Below are positions 46,302 to 55,106 of a stretch of 64,000 nucleotides of DNA, piece after piece. A program made the position numbers and the translations under genes. How positions within the stretch are numbered: position 1 is the first letter of the stretch; every line of letters starts with the position of its first letter. Below the pieces are notes generated by a model, which was given only the letters and a program-made list of their open reading frames with translations, ran no database searches and was not told where the DNA came from. The DNA comes from Desulfovibrionaceae bacterium (GTDB lineage Bacteria; Desulfobacterota; Desulfovibrionia; Desulfovibrionales; Desulfovibrionaceae), in assembly GCA_015709315.1 (NCBI GenBank), contig JACCQI010000004.1:62001-126000 (forward strand). Reading direction: 5' to 3'.

Positions 46302-46961
46302 ATGAGTAACGGATTCGAGGACTTTTTTCGGAGGTTGTGTTCCGAGACCGAGATCAAAAATCAGTCCCAGCTCGCGCGCGAGCTGAACGTAGGCCGGGCC
46401 GCGGTGTCTTTGGCCAAGAAAAAGAACGCCGTCCCGGCCCGCTGGCTGCTGGACCTGTCCGCCCGGTTCGGGCTGAACCCGCTGTGGTTGGAGCAGGGCA
46501 AGGGGCTGCCCCGGCCCGAGGCCGCCGCGGCCGCTTCCGACAATGGCCCGTACTACGAGCAGATTCCCAAGGTGCGCGCCCGGCTGTGCGCGGGCGGCGG
46601 CTCATTCGAGACCGACGGACAGGTGGAAGGGTATTATTCCTTTCGCTCGGAATGGCTGCATGGCCGGGGCAATCCGACCAACATGGTGCTCATGGAGGTC
46701 GTCGGCAATTCCATGGAGCCCGAGATCAGGGAAGGGGACATGGTGCTTATCGACCAGTCCCGTTCCGATGTGCTCTCCGGCGGCATCTACGCCGTGGGCG
46801 TGGAGGACACGGTCATGGTCAAGCGCGTGGAGCGGCTGCCCGGCACACTGGTGCTGCGCAGCGACAACGTGGACTATTCGCCCATCCACCTGTCCGGCGA
46901 CGAGTTGGAGAACGTCCGCGTCATCGGCCGGGTCCTGTGGTCGTCGCGGGAATATCGGTAG
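46302..46961 (+). CDS. CI/LexA-like repressor with S24 self-cleavage domain
   Basis: 219 residues. The N-terminal HTH (SQLARELNVGRAAVSLAKKKNAVPARWLLDLSARFGL) is of the CI-repressor type. The C-terminal S24 domain has the catalytic serine in VVGNSMEPEIREGDMVLI and the lysine in TVMVKRVERLPG. A possible cleavage loop (RLCAGGGSFETDG) lies near residue 97. Such proteins repress until RecA filaments promote cleavage. No phage structural genes lie nearby, so it is either a solitary regulator or a remnant of a prophage control region. It ends in a strong terminator. Confidence 0.88.
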   Translation: MSNGFEDFFRRLCSETEIKNQSQLARELNVGRAAVSLAKKKNAVPARWLLDLSARFGLNPLWLEQGKGLPRPEAAAAASDNGPYYEQIPKVRARLCAGGGSFETDGQVEGYYSFRSEWLHGRGNPTNMVLMEVVGNSMEPEIREGDMVLIDQSRSDVLSGGIYAVGVEDTVMVKRVERLPGTLVLRSDNVDYSPIHLSGDELENVRVIGRVLWSSREYR

Positions 46962-46988
46962 CGGTTATTATTTCACATGAACCCGTCG

Positions 46989-47021
46989 GCCCCGGCAGCG
47001 CACGCGCTGCCGGGGCTTTTT
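46989..47021 (+). terminator. Intrinsic terminator after the CI-like repressor
   Basis: GCCCCGGCAGCG (46989-47000), CACG loop, CGCTGCCGGGGC (47005-47016) and TTTTT. Perfect 12-bp stem. Confidence 0.95.
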
Positions 47022-47095
47022 ATGCTTGAAATAATAGGTTTTATCGGGGCAAAAATGAAATGTAGAAAAAAACAAAACAAAGTGTAAAAAATTAG

Positions 47096-47124
47096 TTGAC
47101 AAAAAATGTCGGGGGCGTTTATTA
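47096..47124 (+). promoter_or_regulatory. Sigma-70 promoter for the zinc-ribbon gene
   Basis: TTGACA (47096-47101), 17-bp spacer, TTATTA (47119-47124), about 65 bp before the start codon, in an AT-rich stretch. Confidence 0.65.
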
Positions 47125-47189
47125 AAGAGTCACGTTGAGTCCAAAACAACATCAGAGGCACTTCGGTGCGGCATATAAAGGAGAGCGTC

Positions 47190-47354
47190 ATGCAGGAGAG
47201 GTTTTGCAAGTGCGGTCACAGGCTGATGGTCCAGTATACCCTGGACGGTTTTCTCCCCTGGGAGGCGGTCATCGTGGATGACGCGGAGACGGTGTCCCCG
47301 GTCAAGGTCTGCCCCTGCTGCGGGTCCTATCTTTCCATTCATTTCCTGAGATAG
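47190..47354 (+). CDS. Small zinc-ribbon protein
   Basis: 54 residues: MQERFCKCGHRLMVQYTLDG, then a short insert and VKVCPCCGSYLSIHFLR. Two CxC/CPxCG knuckles 32 residues apart form a single zinc ribbon. AAAGGAG precedes ATG 47190 and a good promoter lies upstream, so this tiny gene is probably real. The function is unknown; ribbons of this size often bind nucleic acid or partner proteins. Confidence 0.78.
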   Translation: MQERFCKCGHRLMVQYTLDGFLPWEAVIVDDAETVSPVKVCPCCGSYLSIHFLR

Positions 47355-47521
47355 ATTTTCATTGTTCGAGTTGGGGGTCCGAACCTTGCGGATCCCTGCT
47401 TGCCCATCCCTGTTTGATGAGGGCCGCGCGCAACCCCCCGGAGCGTGCGGCCCTCGTCCCTTTATATGGGGAGCGGGGGCGCGGCCGGTGCGCGATATTG
47501 CAAGAGGGACGGCATGGTCCG

Positions 47522-48502
47522 TTATTGGCGGGCTGCTTCCGGCTCGGGGAGGGCGATGCCTTCGGTCCGGTTCCGGCCGGACTGCTTGGCCTGGTACAGG
47601 GCGCGGTCCGCGGCGTTCAGCAGGTGCTCGGGCGTGGTGCCGCAGGAGGGAACGCCCGAGGCCACGCCGATGGACACGGTCACTGCGTTGCCGATTTGCG
47701 AATTGGGGTGGTCGAGGTGAACCTCGGCCAGGTTGGCGTGGATGTTGTCCGCCACGGCCTTCGCGCCCGCGAAATCGGTGCTCGGCAGGATGATGGCGAA
47801 CTCCTCGCCGCCATACCGGGCCACCAGGTCGGCGGGTCGGCGGGTTGCCCGGCTGATGGCTTCGGCAACGGTGCGCAGGCAGGCGTCGCCGTCCACGTGG
47901 CCGAGGGCGTCGTTGTACTGCTTGAAATAGTCGATGTCGATCATCAGCAGTCCCAGGGGCAGGTCCTCGCGTCCGTTGCGGACCCATTCCCGCACCAGGG
48001 TGTCGTCGAAGCACCGCCGGTTGGCCAGGCTGGTCAGCCCGTCCAGGTTGGACATCCTTTCCAGCTGTCGGGCCAGCCGTTCCAGTTCCTGCTCGCGGAG
48101 CATCCTTTTTATCATTTCCCGTCGCAGCTGCAGGGCGGACCGAACCCGGGCGCGCAACTCGGTCTTGCCCACGGGCTTGACCAGATAGTCCGAGGCCCCG
48201 GCGGCAAAGGCGCGGTCCAGGACGCGGGCGCTGTCGTCGGCCGTTATGGATATGATGGGCACGTCCTCGAATTCGCGGTGCGACTTGATGGTCAGGGTGG
48301 CGACCAGCCCGTCGGCGGCGGAATTGTCGAGGTCGATGAGGACCAGGTCAACGGGTTCGCCTCGGCTCGAGGCGCGCTTCATGAAGGTCATGGCCTCGTC
48401 CAGGGTGACGACGGCGCTGACGTCCATATAGTTGGCCCCGTTGAGGATCACCGTCAGTTGGGCGATCGTTGAACCGGAATCGGTGACGATGAGAATTTTC
48501 AT
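47522..48502 (-). CDS. Response-regulator diguanylate cyclase (REC-GGDEF)
   Basis: 326 residues. An N-terminal receiver domain (phosphoacceptor Asp in VDLVLIDLDNSAADG, Thr/Lys helpers in SITADD and LVKPVGKTELRARV) is linked by a coiled helix (REMIKRMLREQELERLARQLERM) to a GGDEF domain with RYGGEEF. The RxxD inhibitory site is five residues before it (RPADLVARY), so c-di-GMP feedback is likely. It would make c-di-GMP on phosphorylation. No cognate kinase is adjacent. Confidence 0.93.
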   Translation of the reverse strand: MKILIVTDSGSTIAQLTVILNGANYMDVSAVVTLDEAMTFMKRASSRGEPVDLVLIDLDNSAADGLVATLTIKSHREFEDVPIISITADDSARVLDRAFAAGASDYLVKPVGKTELRARVRSALQLRREMIKRMLREQELERLARQLERMSNLDGLTSLANRRCFDDTLVREWVRNGREDLPLGLLMIDIDYFKQYNDALGHVDGDACLRTVAEAISRATRRPADLVARYGGEEFAIILPSTDFAGAKAVADNIHANLAEVHLDHPNSQIGNAVTVSIGVASGVPSCGTTPEHLLNAADRALYQAKQSGRNRTEGIALPEPEAARQ

Positions 48503-48752
48503 TGCTGAGGGTTTTTAGCAGGAATCATTCTTTTTGGCGAGAGGGTAATGCCCGGTGCGGCCCATGGGAAGTGCGGCCCTCGATCAGTGCCAAAGGCCGA
48601 GGCCGGCACGGCCAACGGTTCCGGGACGCCGTTTTGTGCGCGGTTTTTTTATTGTTATTTTTTTGCAAAAACAATCGGGGGAGTGTATCTTCAAAAACAA
48701 TGTCCGGTAAGGTCCACCCGTCCACCAGTCACTCTCTTTATACGGAGGCATG

Positions 48753-50159
48753 ATGATCCGTTCACCCCTCGCTCCCGTCGCCGTCCTGTTGCTCTTCTTT
48801 CTCCTCGCCCCCGCCGTTTCACAGGCCGGGGGAAACAACGCCTTTGTCGCCGTGTACAATTCCGGCCGCGCCCAGGTCCGCGAGATGCGTACCGTCACCC
48901 TTCCCCAGGGGCCTGCGGCCGTCATCTTTTCCGACGTGCCCGCCACCCTGGACCCCTCGTCCATCCGGGCGGCCGCGCCGGGCATGGCCGTGCAGGACAT
49001 ACAGTACACCTACCGGCCCATCACGCCCGCGAACCTGCTCGATATGTACGTGGGCAAGGAGTTGAGCGTCATCCTGCCCGACCCGGCCGACGCCAACGCG
49101 CGCATCCTGCGAAAGGCCACGCTGCTCTCCAATGTTGACCGGCCCGTGTTCGCCATGGGCAAGGAGGTCTACGTGGGCTCCTACGAGGCCCTTGTCCTGC
49201 CCGAGCTGCCCAAGGGGTTCGACACGAAGCCCACCCTGACCCTGACCACGGACAACGAGACCGAGGGGCGGCGGAACGTGGCCCTGCACTACCTGATGGG
49301 CGGCCTGTCCTGGCGGGCCGACTACACCATGATGGTCGGGGCCGACGGCAATGCCGCCGATCTGGAGGCGTGGGCCACGGTGACCAACACATCGGGCTAC
49401 GGGTTCACCGGGGCCGACCTCCGACTGGTGGCCGGCGACGTGCGGCGCGCCCCGGAGAATTACAAGATGGCGCGCATGGCCCAGCCCGTGCTGGCCATGG
49501 AGGCGTCCCCGGACGCGGCCGGCGGCGCAGCGGAGGAGGCGTTCTCGGAATACCATGTCTATTCACTGGACCGGGTCGTGACCCTGCCGTCGCAGGGCGC
49601 GCGGCAAATCAGCCTGTTCTCTGCCTCCGCCATTCCGGTGGAGCAGAAGCTGGTCAGCCGCTACCACGCGGGCACGGGCCAGCGCAGCGGCGGGATCAGT
49701 CAGGGCGTCGAGTCGGTGCTGACCTTCCGCAACCTGGCGGAAAACCATCTCGGACGTCCCCTTCCCGCAGGCAAGGTGCGGGTCTTCATGCCCACCACGG
49801 ATGGCCACCATCTTCTGGCGGGCGAGGCCGAATTGGGCCACGTGGCCGAGGGCGGCGAGGTCAGGCTCGCGCTGGGCCGGTCCTTTGACGTGAACGTGGA
49901 GCGCAGGCAGACCGCCTACAAGAAGGTCGGGAAGAACGCCTTCGAGATCGGCTGGGCCGTGACCGTGAGCAACGGAAAGAAGGTTCCCCAGGACCTGACC
50001 CTCAGGGAAACCTTCCCCGGCCAGTGGAAGGTGGTGTCCGCCGACGCCAGCTACACCGAAACGGATGCCTCCACCATCGCGTTTCATCTCAAGGGACTGC
50101 CGCCTTCCGCCGGGAAGGAAGGCACGGTCGTCAACTACACGGTGCGCATAGAGTATTGA
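48753..50159 (+). CDS. DUF4139 domain protein, exported
   Basis: 468 residues. A signal peptide (LAPVAVLLLFFLLAPAVSQA) is followed by AFVAVYNSGRAQVREMRTVTLPQGPAAVIFSDVPATLDPSSI. A long beta-rich region ends with the DUF4139 segment (YHVYSLDRVVTLPSQGARQISLFSASAIPVEQ). The family is secreted or envelope-bound with unknown role. Two ATG codons are adjacent; 48753 has GGAGG four bases upstream. It ends 11 bp before the HAD-like gene, so the two may be co-transcribed. Confidence 0.8.
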   Translation: MIRSPLAPVAVLLLFFLLAPAVSQAGGNNAFVAVYNSGRAQVREMRTVTLPQGPAAVIFSDVPATLDPSSIRAAAPGMAVQDIQYTYRPITPANLLDMYVGKELSVILPDPADANARILRKATLLSNVDRPVFAMGKEVYVGSYEALVLPELPKGFDTKPTLTLTTDNETEGRRNVALHYLMGGLSWRADYTMMVGADGNAADLEAWATVTNTSGYGFTGADLRLVAGDVRRAPENYKMARMAQPVLAMEASPDAAGGAAEEAFSEYHVYSLDRVVTLPSQGARQISLFSASAIPVEQKLVSRYHAGTGQRSGGISQGVESVLTFRNLAENHLGRPLPAGKVRVFMPTTDGHHLLAGEAELGHVAEGGEVRLALGRSFDVNVERRQTAYKKVGKNAFEIGWAVTVSNGKKVPQDLTLRETFPGQWKVVSADASYTETDASTIAFHLKGLPPSAGKEGTVVNYTVRIEY

Positions 50160-50170
50160 GGAGGAAGACC

Positions 50171-51364
50171 ATGCCGGAAATCGAACGCAGCGAGTTGATG
50201 ACCCTCAAGGATTTCTATGCGCTCATGGGCGAGACCCGCCGGGTGCGCTATCGGGCCGTGGGCGAGATCCTGGCCGGGAAGTCCGGTGCGGAGGCCGTTC
50301 CTTCCCTGGACAACGCCCTTGCCGCGCTCGAGGCCGTGCCCGGCAAGGAGGGCCGGAAGGAACTCGTCCTTTCCGGGGATCGGACCATTTCCCTGGACAT
50401 GGACTACGAGATCAACGAGCTGAGAAAGGACCTGTATTATCTCGAAAAGGGCGAGGACGCCTTTCTGGAGCTTCTCGCCGACCTGCATCCCGGATTCGCG
50501 GAGCATGTGGCGGCCGGGCGCGATCTCCTGGCCGGACTGGACATCAACACCTTCATCACCGACCGGGACGGGACGGTGAACAACTACTGCGCCCGCTACC
50601 TTACCTCCATCCAGTCCGCGTACAACGCGGTCTTTCTCTCGCGGTTCGCCCGCGACAAGGCGGCCGTCCCGGTTGTCCTGACCTCGGCCCCGCTGGAGGG
50701 GCTGATCGAAATCAGCGTCAACCCGGAAGGAGAGATCTACTACGCCGCGTCCAAGGGGCGTGAGTGCCTGGACCTGGAAGGGCGGGTCAGGCGGCTGCCC
50801 ATTTCCCCGGAAAAACAGGCGGCCATCGACGTCCTGAACGGGCGGCTCACGGAACTGACCTCGCGGCCCGAGTACGAGAAGTTCACCCTCATCGGGTCCG
50901 GGCTTCAGTTCAAGTTCGGCCAAACCACCGTGGCCCGGCAGGACCTCGGCCGGTCCGTGGACGAGGCCGAATCCGACGCCTTCATAGCCACCCTGCGGGC
51001 CCTGGTGGCTGAACTCGACCCGGAGGACCTGAACTTCCGCATCGAGGACACGGGCCTGGACGTGGAAATCATCCTCACCGTGGAGACCGAGGGCGACGGG
51101 CTCAAGGATTTCGACAAGGGCGACGGGGTCCGTTTTCTCAACGCGGAATTGGATTTTCAGATGTTCCGGGGACCGCACCTGATCTGCGGGGACACCGGAT
51201 CGGACGTGCCCATGCTGGAGGCCGCCCTGGAGCTGGCCCCGGACACGCGGGCCATTTACGTCACCCGGAACCGGGATCTGGCGAAACGGGTCGCCGGGCT
51301 GACGGCCAACGCGGTCATCGTCCCGGAACCCGACATGCTGGTGGCCATACTGGGCACGCTGTAG
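50171..51364 (+). CDS. HAD-superfamily phosphatase, possibly for a sugar phosphate
   Basis: 397 residues. The DxDGT motif is in NTFITDRDGTVNNYCARY and the distal acidic motif in ICGDTGSDVPMLEAAL; PVVLTSAPLEG supplies motif II. The insertion domain between them is large. The cap-containing architecture is like trehalose-6-phosphate phosphatase, and the next gene is a disaccharide phosphorylase, so trehalose or a related sugar phosphate is the suggested substrate. This is context inference; the N-terminal ~120 residues are unassigned. Confidence 0.65.
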   Translation: MPEIERSELMTLKDFYALMGETRRVRYRAVGEILAGKSGAEAVPSLDNALAALEAVPGKEGRKELVLSGDRTISLDMDYEINELRKDLYYLEKGEDAFLELLADLHPGFAEHVAAGRDLLAGLDINTFITDRDGTVNNYCARYLTSIQSAYNAVFLSRFARDKAAVPVVLTSAPLEGLIEISVNPEGEIYYAASKGRECLDLEGRVRRLPISPEKQAAIDVLNGRLTELTSRPEYEKFTLIGSGLQFKFGQTTVARQDLGRSVDEAESDAFIATLRALVAELDPEDLNFRIEDTGLDVEIILTVETEGDGLKDFDKGDGVRFLNAELDFQMFRGPHLICGDTGSDVPMLEAALELAPDTRAIYVTRNRDLAKRVAGLTANAVIVPEPDMLVAILGTL

Positions 51365-51400
51365 TGCCGTCGGAGTATCCCAGGCAACAAGGAGCGTTCT

Positions 51401-54400
51401 GTGCCGAACATTACCCTCAAAGGCGTCATATTCGACCTTGACGGCGTCATCACCCGAACCGCCCGCGTCCACGCGCAGGCGTGGGAAACCTCGTTCAACG
51501 AATTTCTTAAGCACCATGCGGAGGAAACGGGCACCCCGTTCGAACCGTTTGACCGGCGGGCGGAGTATCAGCAGTACGTTGACGGCAAGCCCCGGTTCGA
51601 GGGCGTCCTGAGCTTCCTCAAGTCGCGGAACATCCGGCTGGACCCCGGTACCCCGGAAGATCCGCCCGGGTTCGAGACCATCTGCGCCGTGGGCAACAGG
51701 AAGAACGAGCTGTTCAAGGAGATACTCAGGGAGGAGGGACCGGAGGTTTTCCAGTCGTCCGTGGAGCTGATAAAGACACTCAGGTCCCAGGATGTGCGGA
51801 TCGGCCTGGCCACGTCCAGCCGCAACTGCTCCCTGGTCATCGACCTGGCGGGCCTGGGCGGTCTGTTCGACACCCAGGTGGACGGCGTGGTTTCCGCCGA
51901 TTTGGAGCTCAAGGGCAAGCCCGAGCCGGACATCTTCGTCACCGCCGCCGAGCGCATGGGGCTGCGGCCCGGTGAATGCGTGGTGGTGGAGGACGCCATT
52001 TCCGGTGTCCAGGCCGGTTGCGCGGGCAACTTCGGCATGACGCTCGGCGTGGCCCGCAACGTGCCCGGCGAGTTGCTCATGCGCTTCGGGGCGGACCGGG
52101 TAATCTCCGACCTCGGCGAGATCACCGTGGACGAACTCAACGAGTGGTTCGAGTCGGGCATGGCCACGGACGAGTGGTCTCTCACCTACCACGGGTTCGA
52201 GCCGGGCGACGAGAAGCTGCGCGAGACCATGACCACCGTGGGCAACGGCTACCTGGGCACGCGCGGGGCCTACGAGTGCGAATGCTCCTCCTATTATTTC
52301 TACCCCGGCACCTACATTTCCGGCGTGTTCAACAAGACGCCGAGCCAGGTCCAGGGCCGTGAGATATGGAACAATGATTTCGTCAACTGCCCCAACTGGC
52401 TGCCCGTGGAATACAAGATCGGGTCCGGCGACTACACCAGCCCGCTGTCCCAGGAAATCCTGAGCTACTGCCACAGCCTGAACATGCACGAAGGCGTCAT
52501 GGAGCGGCACATGGTGGTCAAGGACAAGGTGGGCCGCATCACCCGCGTTTCGTCGCGCCGCGTGGCCTCCATGGCCGATCCCCACCTGCTGGCGCTCAAG
52601 TTCGACTTCACGCCGCTCAACTACTCGGCCAAGCTGACCATCCGTTCCTCGCTGGACGGCAACGTCGGGAACGACGGCGTGGCCCGGTATTCGAGCCTCA
52701 ACACCCAGCACCTGAACAGGGTGTCCAGCGGCAAGGCCGGGGACGGCGTCTATCTGCACGTGGAGACCTCCCATTCGCGCTACCAGATACTCATGGTCTC
52801 CAAGTCGCGGGCTTTGGAGGACGGCAAGGAGATTACCCTGCGAAAGGAAGTGACCCGCGACAGGTCCAAGGTCTCGGAGGTGATGCAGGTCGGGGCCAAG
52901 GAGAACCACCGCTACTCCATCGAGAAGTTCGTCTATGTGCGGACCTCGCTCGACCGGCGGCCCGGCAATCTCAAGGATCTCTGCCTGGACGGCCTCAAGG
53001 GGGTCAAAACCTACAAGGGCGTGCATGGTCCCCACGCCAAGAACTGGAAGGGGCTGTGGCAGAAGGCGGACATCCGCATCACCGGAGACCGGTTCGTTCA
53101 GCGCATCGTCCGGCTGCACATCTATCACCTGCTGGTCACGGCCAGCCCCCACAACGCCAACCGGGACGCGGGCATGCCCGCGCGCGGCCTGTCGGGCGAG
53201 GCGTACCGGGGCCACATCTTCTGGGACGAGGTCTACATCCAGCCGTTCTTCGATTCCAATTTCCCGGAGATTTCCAAGGCCCTGCTCATGTACCGCTACA
53301 ACCGGCTGGATGCGGCCCGGGAGTACGCCCGCGAGAACGGTTATTCCGGGGCCATGTACCCGTGGCAGACCGCCGACGACGGCGGCGAGGAAACCCAGGA
53401 GGTCCACTACAACCCCGATGCCGACAACTGGGGGCCGGACCTGTCCCGCCGCCAGCGGCACGTGTCCATCGCCGTGTTCGTCAACGCCTGGCGCTACGTG
53501 TCGTGGACCGGCGACCAGACCTTCCTGCGCGACTACGGCGCGGAGATGATGCTCGACATAGCCCGGTTCTGGGGTTCCATCGCCACCTATGACGAGTCCA
53601 CGGGCAAGTATCACATCGACGGCGTCATGGGGCCGGACGAGTTCCACGAGAAGATGCCGGGCACCGACGAGCCGGGCGTCAGGGACAACGCCTACACCAA
53701 CATCATGGTCGTCTGGCTCATGGAGCGCTCCCTGGAAATCCTGGAGGATCTGCCTTCCAAGTCCCGGCACCGGGTGGCCGCCCGGATCGGCCTGTCCGAT
53801 GCGGAAATCGACAAGTGGCGCGACATGACCACCAAGCTCAACGTGATCATGACCGAAGACGGCATCGTCAGCCAGTTCGACGGGTACATGGACCTGGCGG
53901 AACTGGACTGGGACGGCTACCGCAAGCGGTTCTATTCCATCCACCGCATGGACCGCATCCTCAAGGCCGAGGGCGACAGCCCGGACAGGTACAAGGTGGC
54001 CAAGCAGGCCGACACGTTGATGACCTGGTATATTCTGGAGCCGGAGGAGGTGGCCCGCATCCTGAACCAACTCGGCTACAAGGTGGACGATCCTCTCAAG
54101 CTGCTCAAGGACAACTACGATTTCTACGAGCAACGGACCAGCCACGGCTCCACCCTTTCCAAGGTGGTGCATGCGGTCGTTGCCAAGTACATCTACCCGT
54201 CCAACATCTCCTGGGACTGGTTTATGGAGGCCATGACCTCGGACATCCGGGACACCCAGGGCGGAACCACCATCGAGGGCATTCATACCGGCGTCATGGC
54301 CGGGACCATCGAGGTGGTCAAGCAGGACTTCGCGGGTCTGAACATGTCCTCCTCTCCCATGCGCGTGGACCCGGACCTGCCCGAGCACTGGGGCGAGATG

Positions 54401-54562
54401 CATCTCTCGTTCATCCGCCGGTCCATCTGGTTCGATCTGAGCATCGAGGCGGACCGCGTGAACATGACCGCCTACCACAAGGGCGACAAGGTCGTGCCCG
54501 TCGAAATCTTCGGCAAGCTCTACGAGCTTAAGCCCGGCATGACTGTTGAAGCGCGGCGTTAG
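51401..54562 (+). CDS. Fusion of beta-phosphoglucomutase-like HAD domain and GH65 disaccharide phosphorylase
   Basis: 1053 residues. Residues ~1-245 are a HAD-IA mutase (VIFDLDGVITRTA with Asp12/Asp14, TSSRNCSLVI, GKPEPDIF, VVVEDAISGVQAGC). Residues ~250-1053 are a full GH65 enzyme; the general acid is about Glu747 in GVMGPDEFHEK, and SGEAYRGHIFWDEVYIQPF and YRYNRLDAAREYA surround the active site. GH65 phosphorolyses an alpha-linked glucose disaccharide (maltose, trehalose or kojibiose) to beta-glucose-1-phosphate, and the mutase converts this to glucose-6-phosphate. Fusion couples both steps. GTG 51401 follows AAGGAG. Confidence 0.92.
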   Translation: MPNITLKGVIFDLDGVITRTARVHAQAWETSFNEFLKHHAEETGTPFEPFDRRAEYQQYVDGKPRFEGVLSFLKSRNIRLDPGTPEDPPGFETICAVGNRKNELFKEILREEGPEVFQSSVELIKTLRSQDVRIGLATSSRNCSLVIDLAGLGGLFDTQVDGVVSADLELKGKPEPDIFVTAAERMGLRPGECVVVEDAISGVQAGCAGNFGMTLGVARNVPGELLMRFGADRVISDLGEITVDELNEWFESGMATDEWSLTYHGFEPGDEKLRETMTTVGNGYLGTRGAYECECSSYYFYPGTYISGVFNKTPSQVQGREIWNNDFVNCPNWLPVEYKIGSGDYTSPLSQEILSYCHSLNMHEGVMERHMVVKDKVGRITRVSSRRVASMADPHLLALKFDFTPLNYSAKLTIRSSLDGNVGNDGVARYSSLNTQHLNRVSSGKAGDGVYLHVETSHSRYQILMVSKSRALEDGKEITLRKEVTRDRSKVSEVMQVGAKENHRYSIEKFVYVRTSLDRRPGNLKDLCLDGLKGVKTYKGVHGPHAKNWKGLWQKADIRITGDRFVQRIVRLHIYHLLVTASPHNANRDAGMPARGLSGEAYRGHIFWDEVYIQPFFDSNFPEISKALLMYRYNRLDAAREYARENGYSGAMYPWQTADDGGEETQEVHYNPDADNWGPDLSRRQRHVSIAVFVNAWRYVSWTGDQTFLRDYGAEMMLDIARFWGSIATYDESTGKYHIDGVMGPDEFHEKMPGTDEPGVRDNAYTNIMVVWLMERSLEILEDLPSKSRHRVAARIGLSDAEIDKWRDMTTKLNVIMTEDGIVSQFDGYMDLAELDWDGYRKRFYSIHRMDRILKAEGDSPDRYKVAKQADTLMTWYILEPEEVARILNQLGYKVDDPLKLLKDNYDFYEQRTSHGSTLSKVVHAVVAKYIYPSNISWDWFMEAMTSDIRDTQGGTTIEGIHTGVMAGTIEVVKQDFAGLNMSSSPMRVDPDLPEHWGEMHLSFIRRSIWFDLSIEADRVNMTAYHKGDKVVPVEIFGKLYELKPGMTVEARR

Positions 54563-54567
54563 CGCCC

Positions 54568-54602
54568 AAAAAAGGGCCGCCCAGAAAGGGCGGCCCTTTT
54601 TT
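54568..54602. terminator. Bidirectional terminator after the GH65 gene
   Basis: AAAAGGGCCGCCC (54570-54582), AGAAA loop and GGGCGGCCCTTTT (54588-54600), T-rich on both outer sides. It separates the sugar genes from the repeat island. Confidence 0.95.
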
Positions 54603-54615
54603 GGACGCTCGCCGA

Positions 54616-54746
54616 CCCGGCTTGCGATAGCGGGCCGCCTGCACATTTTTCGGAGGGGGCTTTCACCCTCACGTACGGGGTGTACGCTGCGGTGAAAGCC
54701 CCCTCCGAGAAAATGCACATTCGACCCACTCTCCCAAGCCTCACTG
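54616..54746 (-). repeat. Hairpin repeat element, left copy (inverted)
   Basis: Outer end CCCGGCTTGCGATAGCGG (54616-54633), then TGCACATTTTTCGG. A 17-bp perfect stem CGGAGGGGGCTTTCACC (54651-54667) pairs with 54691-54707 around a 23-nt loop containing GTAC. It ends in GAAAATGCACA and CCACTCTCCCAAGCCTCACTG (54726-54746). The outer and inner borders match the right copy in opposite orientation, while the loops differ. Confidence 0.75.
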
Positions 54747-54800
54747 CGGCGGGGGGAAAAGAGGGCCTTCGTGCGAGGCGCTTTCCGAACGCGGTCGCTG

Positions 54801-54836
54801 AAAAGCCCCTGCCGGATGAATCCGGCAGGGGCTTTT
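54801..54836. terminator. Bidirectional terminator-like hairpin inside the repeat island
   Basis: AAAAGCCCCTGCCGGA (54801-54816), TGAA, and its exact complement (54821-54836) ending TTTT. A 16-bp perfect stem. It sits between the two inverted elements and could isolate them. Confidence 0.85.
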
Positions 54837-54913
54837 GGCGCTTGGTGGTGGCTTTTTTTTGGGGGGGAAGGACTGTGTAATGACGGGGTTAGTTCTATCA
54901 ACCGATCACACCA

Positions 54914-55043
54914 CAGTGAGGCTTGAGAGAGTGGTGCAGAGGTGCATTTTCTCGGACGCAGCCGACCCGCAGCCGTATTCCAATACGGCGAGAACTCGGC
55001 AAGGCCGAAAAATGTGCAGATGCGCCGCTATCGCAAGCCGGGG
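54914..55043 (+). repeat. Hairpin repeat element, right copy
   Basis: Border CAGTGAGGCTTGAGAGAGTGG (54914-54934) is the reverse complement of 54726-54746 with one mismatch. GTGCATTTTCTCGG (54942-54955) pairs with CCGAAAAATGTGCA (55005-55018). Inside, GCCGTATT-CC-AATACGGC forms a separate hairpin. The outer border CCGCTATCGCAAGCCGGGG (55025-55043) matches the left copy inverted. Confidence 0.75.
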
Positions 55044-55087
55044 CATCCGTCACAAGCCTGAGCAACGAACAGCCATCGGCATACGCC

Positions 55088-55106
55088 CCGCTATCGCAAG
55101 CCGGGG
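55088..55106 (-). repeat. Third copy of the 19-bp border, at the aldolase stop
   Basis: CCGCTATCGCAAGCCGGGG repeats directly 63 bp after the first right-hand copy, touching the fba stop codon (TTA at 55107-55109). On the minus strand CCCCG..CGGGG can pair, so it may also serve as part of a 3' hairpin. Confidence 0.7.

Noticed and set aside
46302-46961. Prophage at the CI-like repressor
   Set aside because: Neighbours are rnr and a small ribbon gene; no integrase, Cro, terminase or structural gene is present.
50135-54901. A 1588-codon open frame on the minus strand across the sugar genes
   Set aside because: It is antisense to the well-supported HAD and GH65 genes, is rich in His, Val and Gly as expected from high-GC antisense reading, and shows no family motifs.
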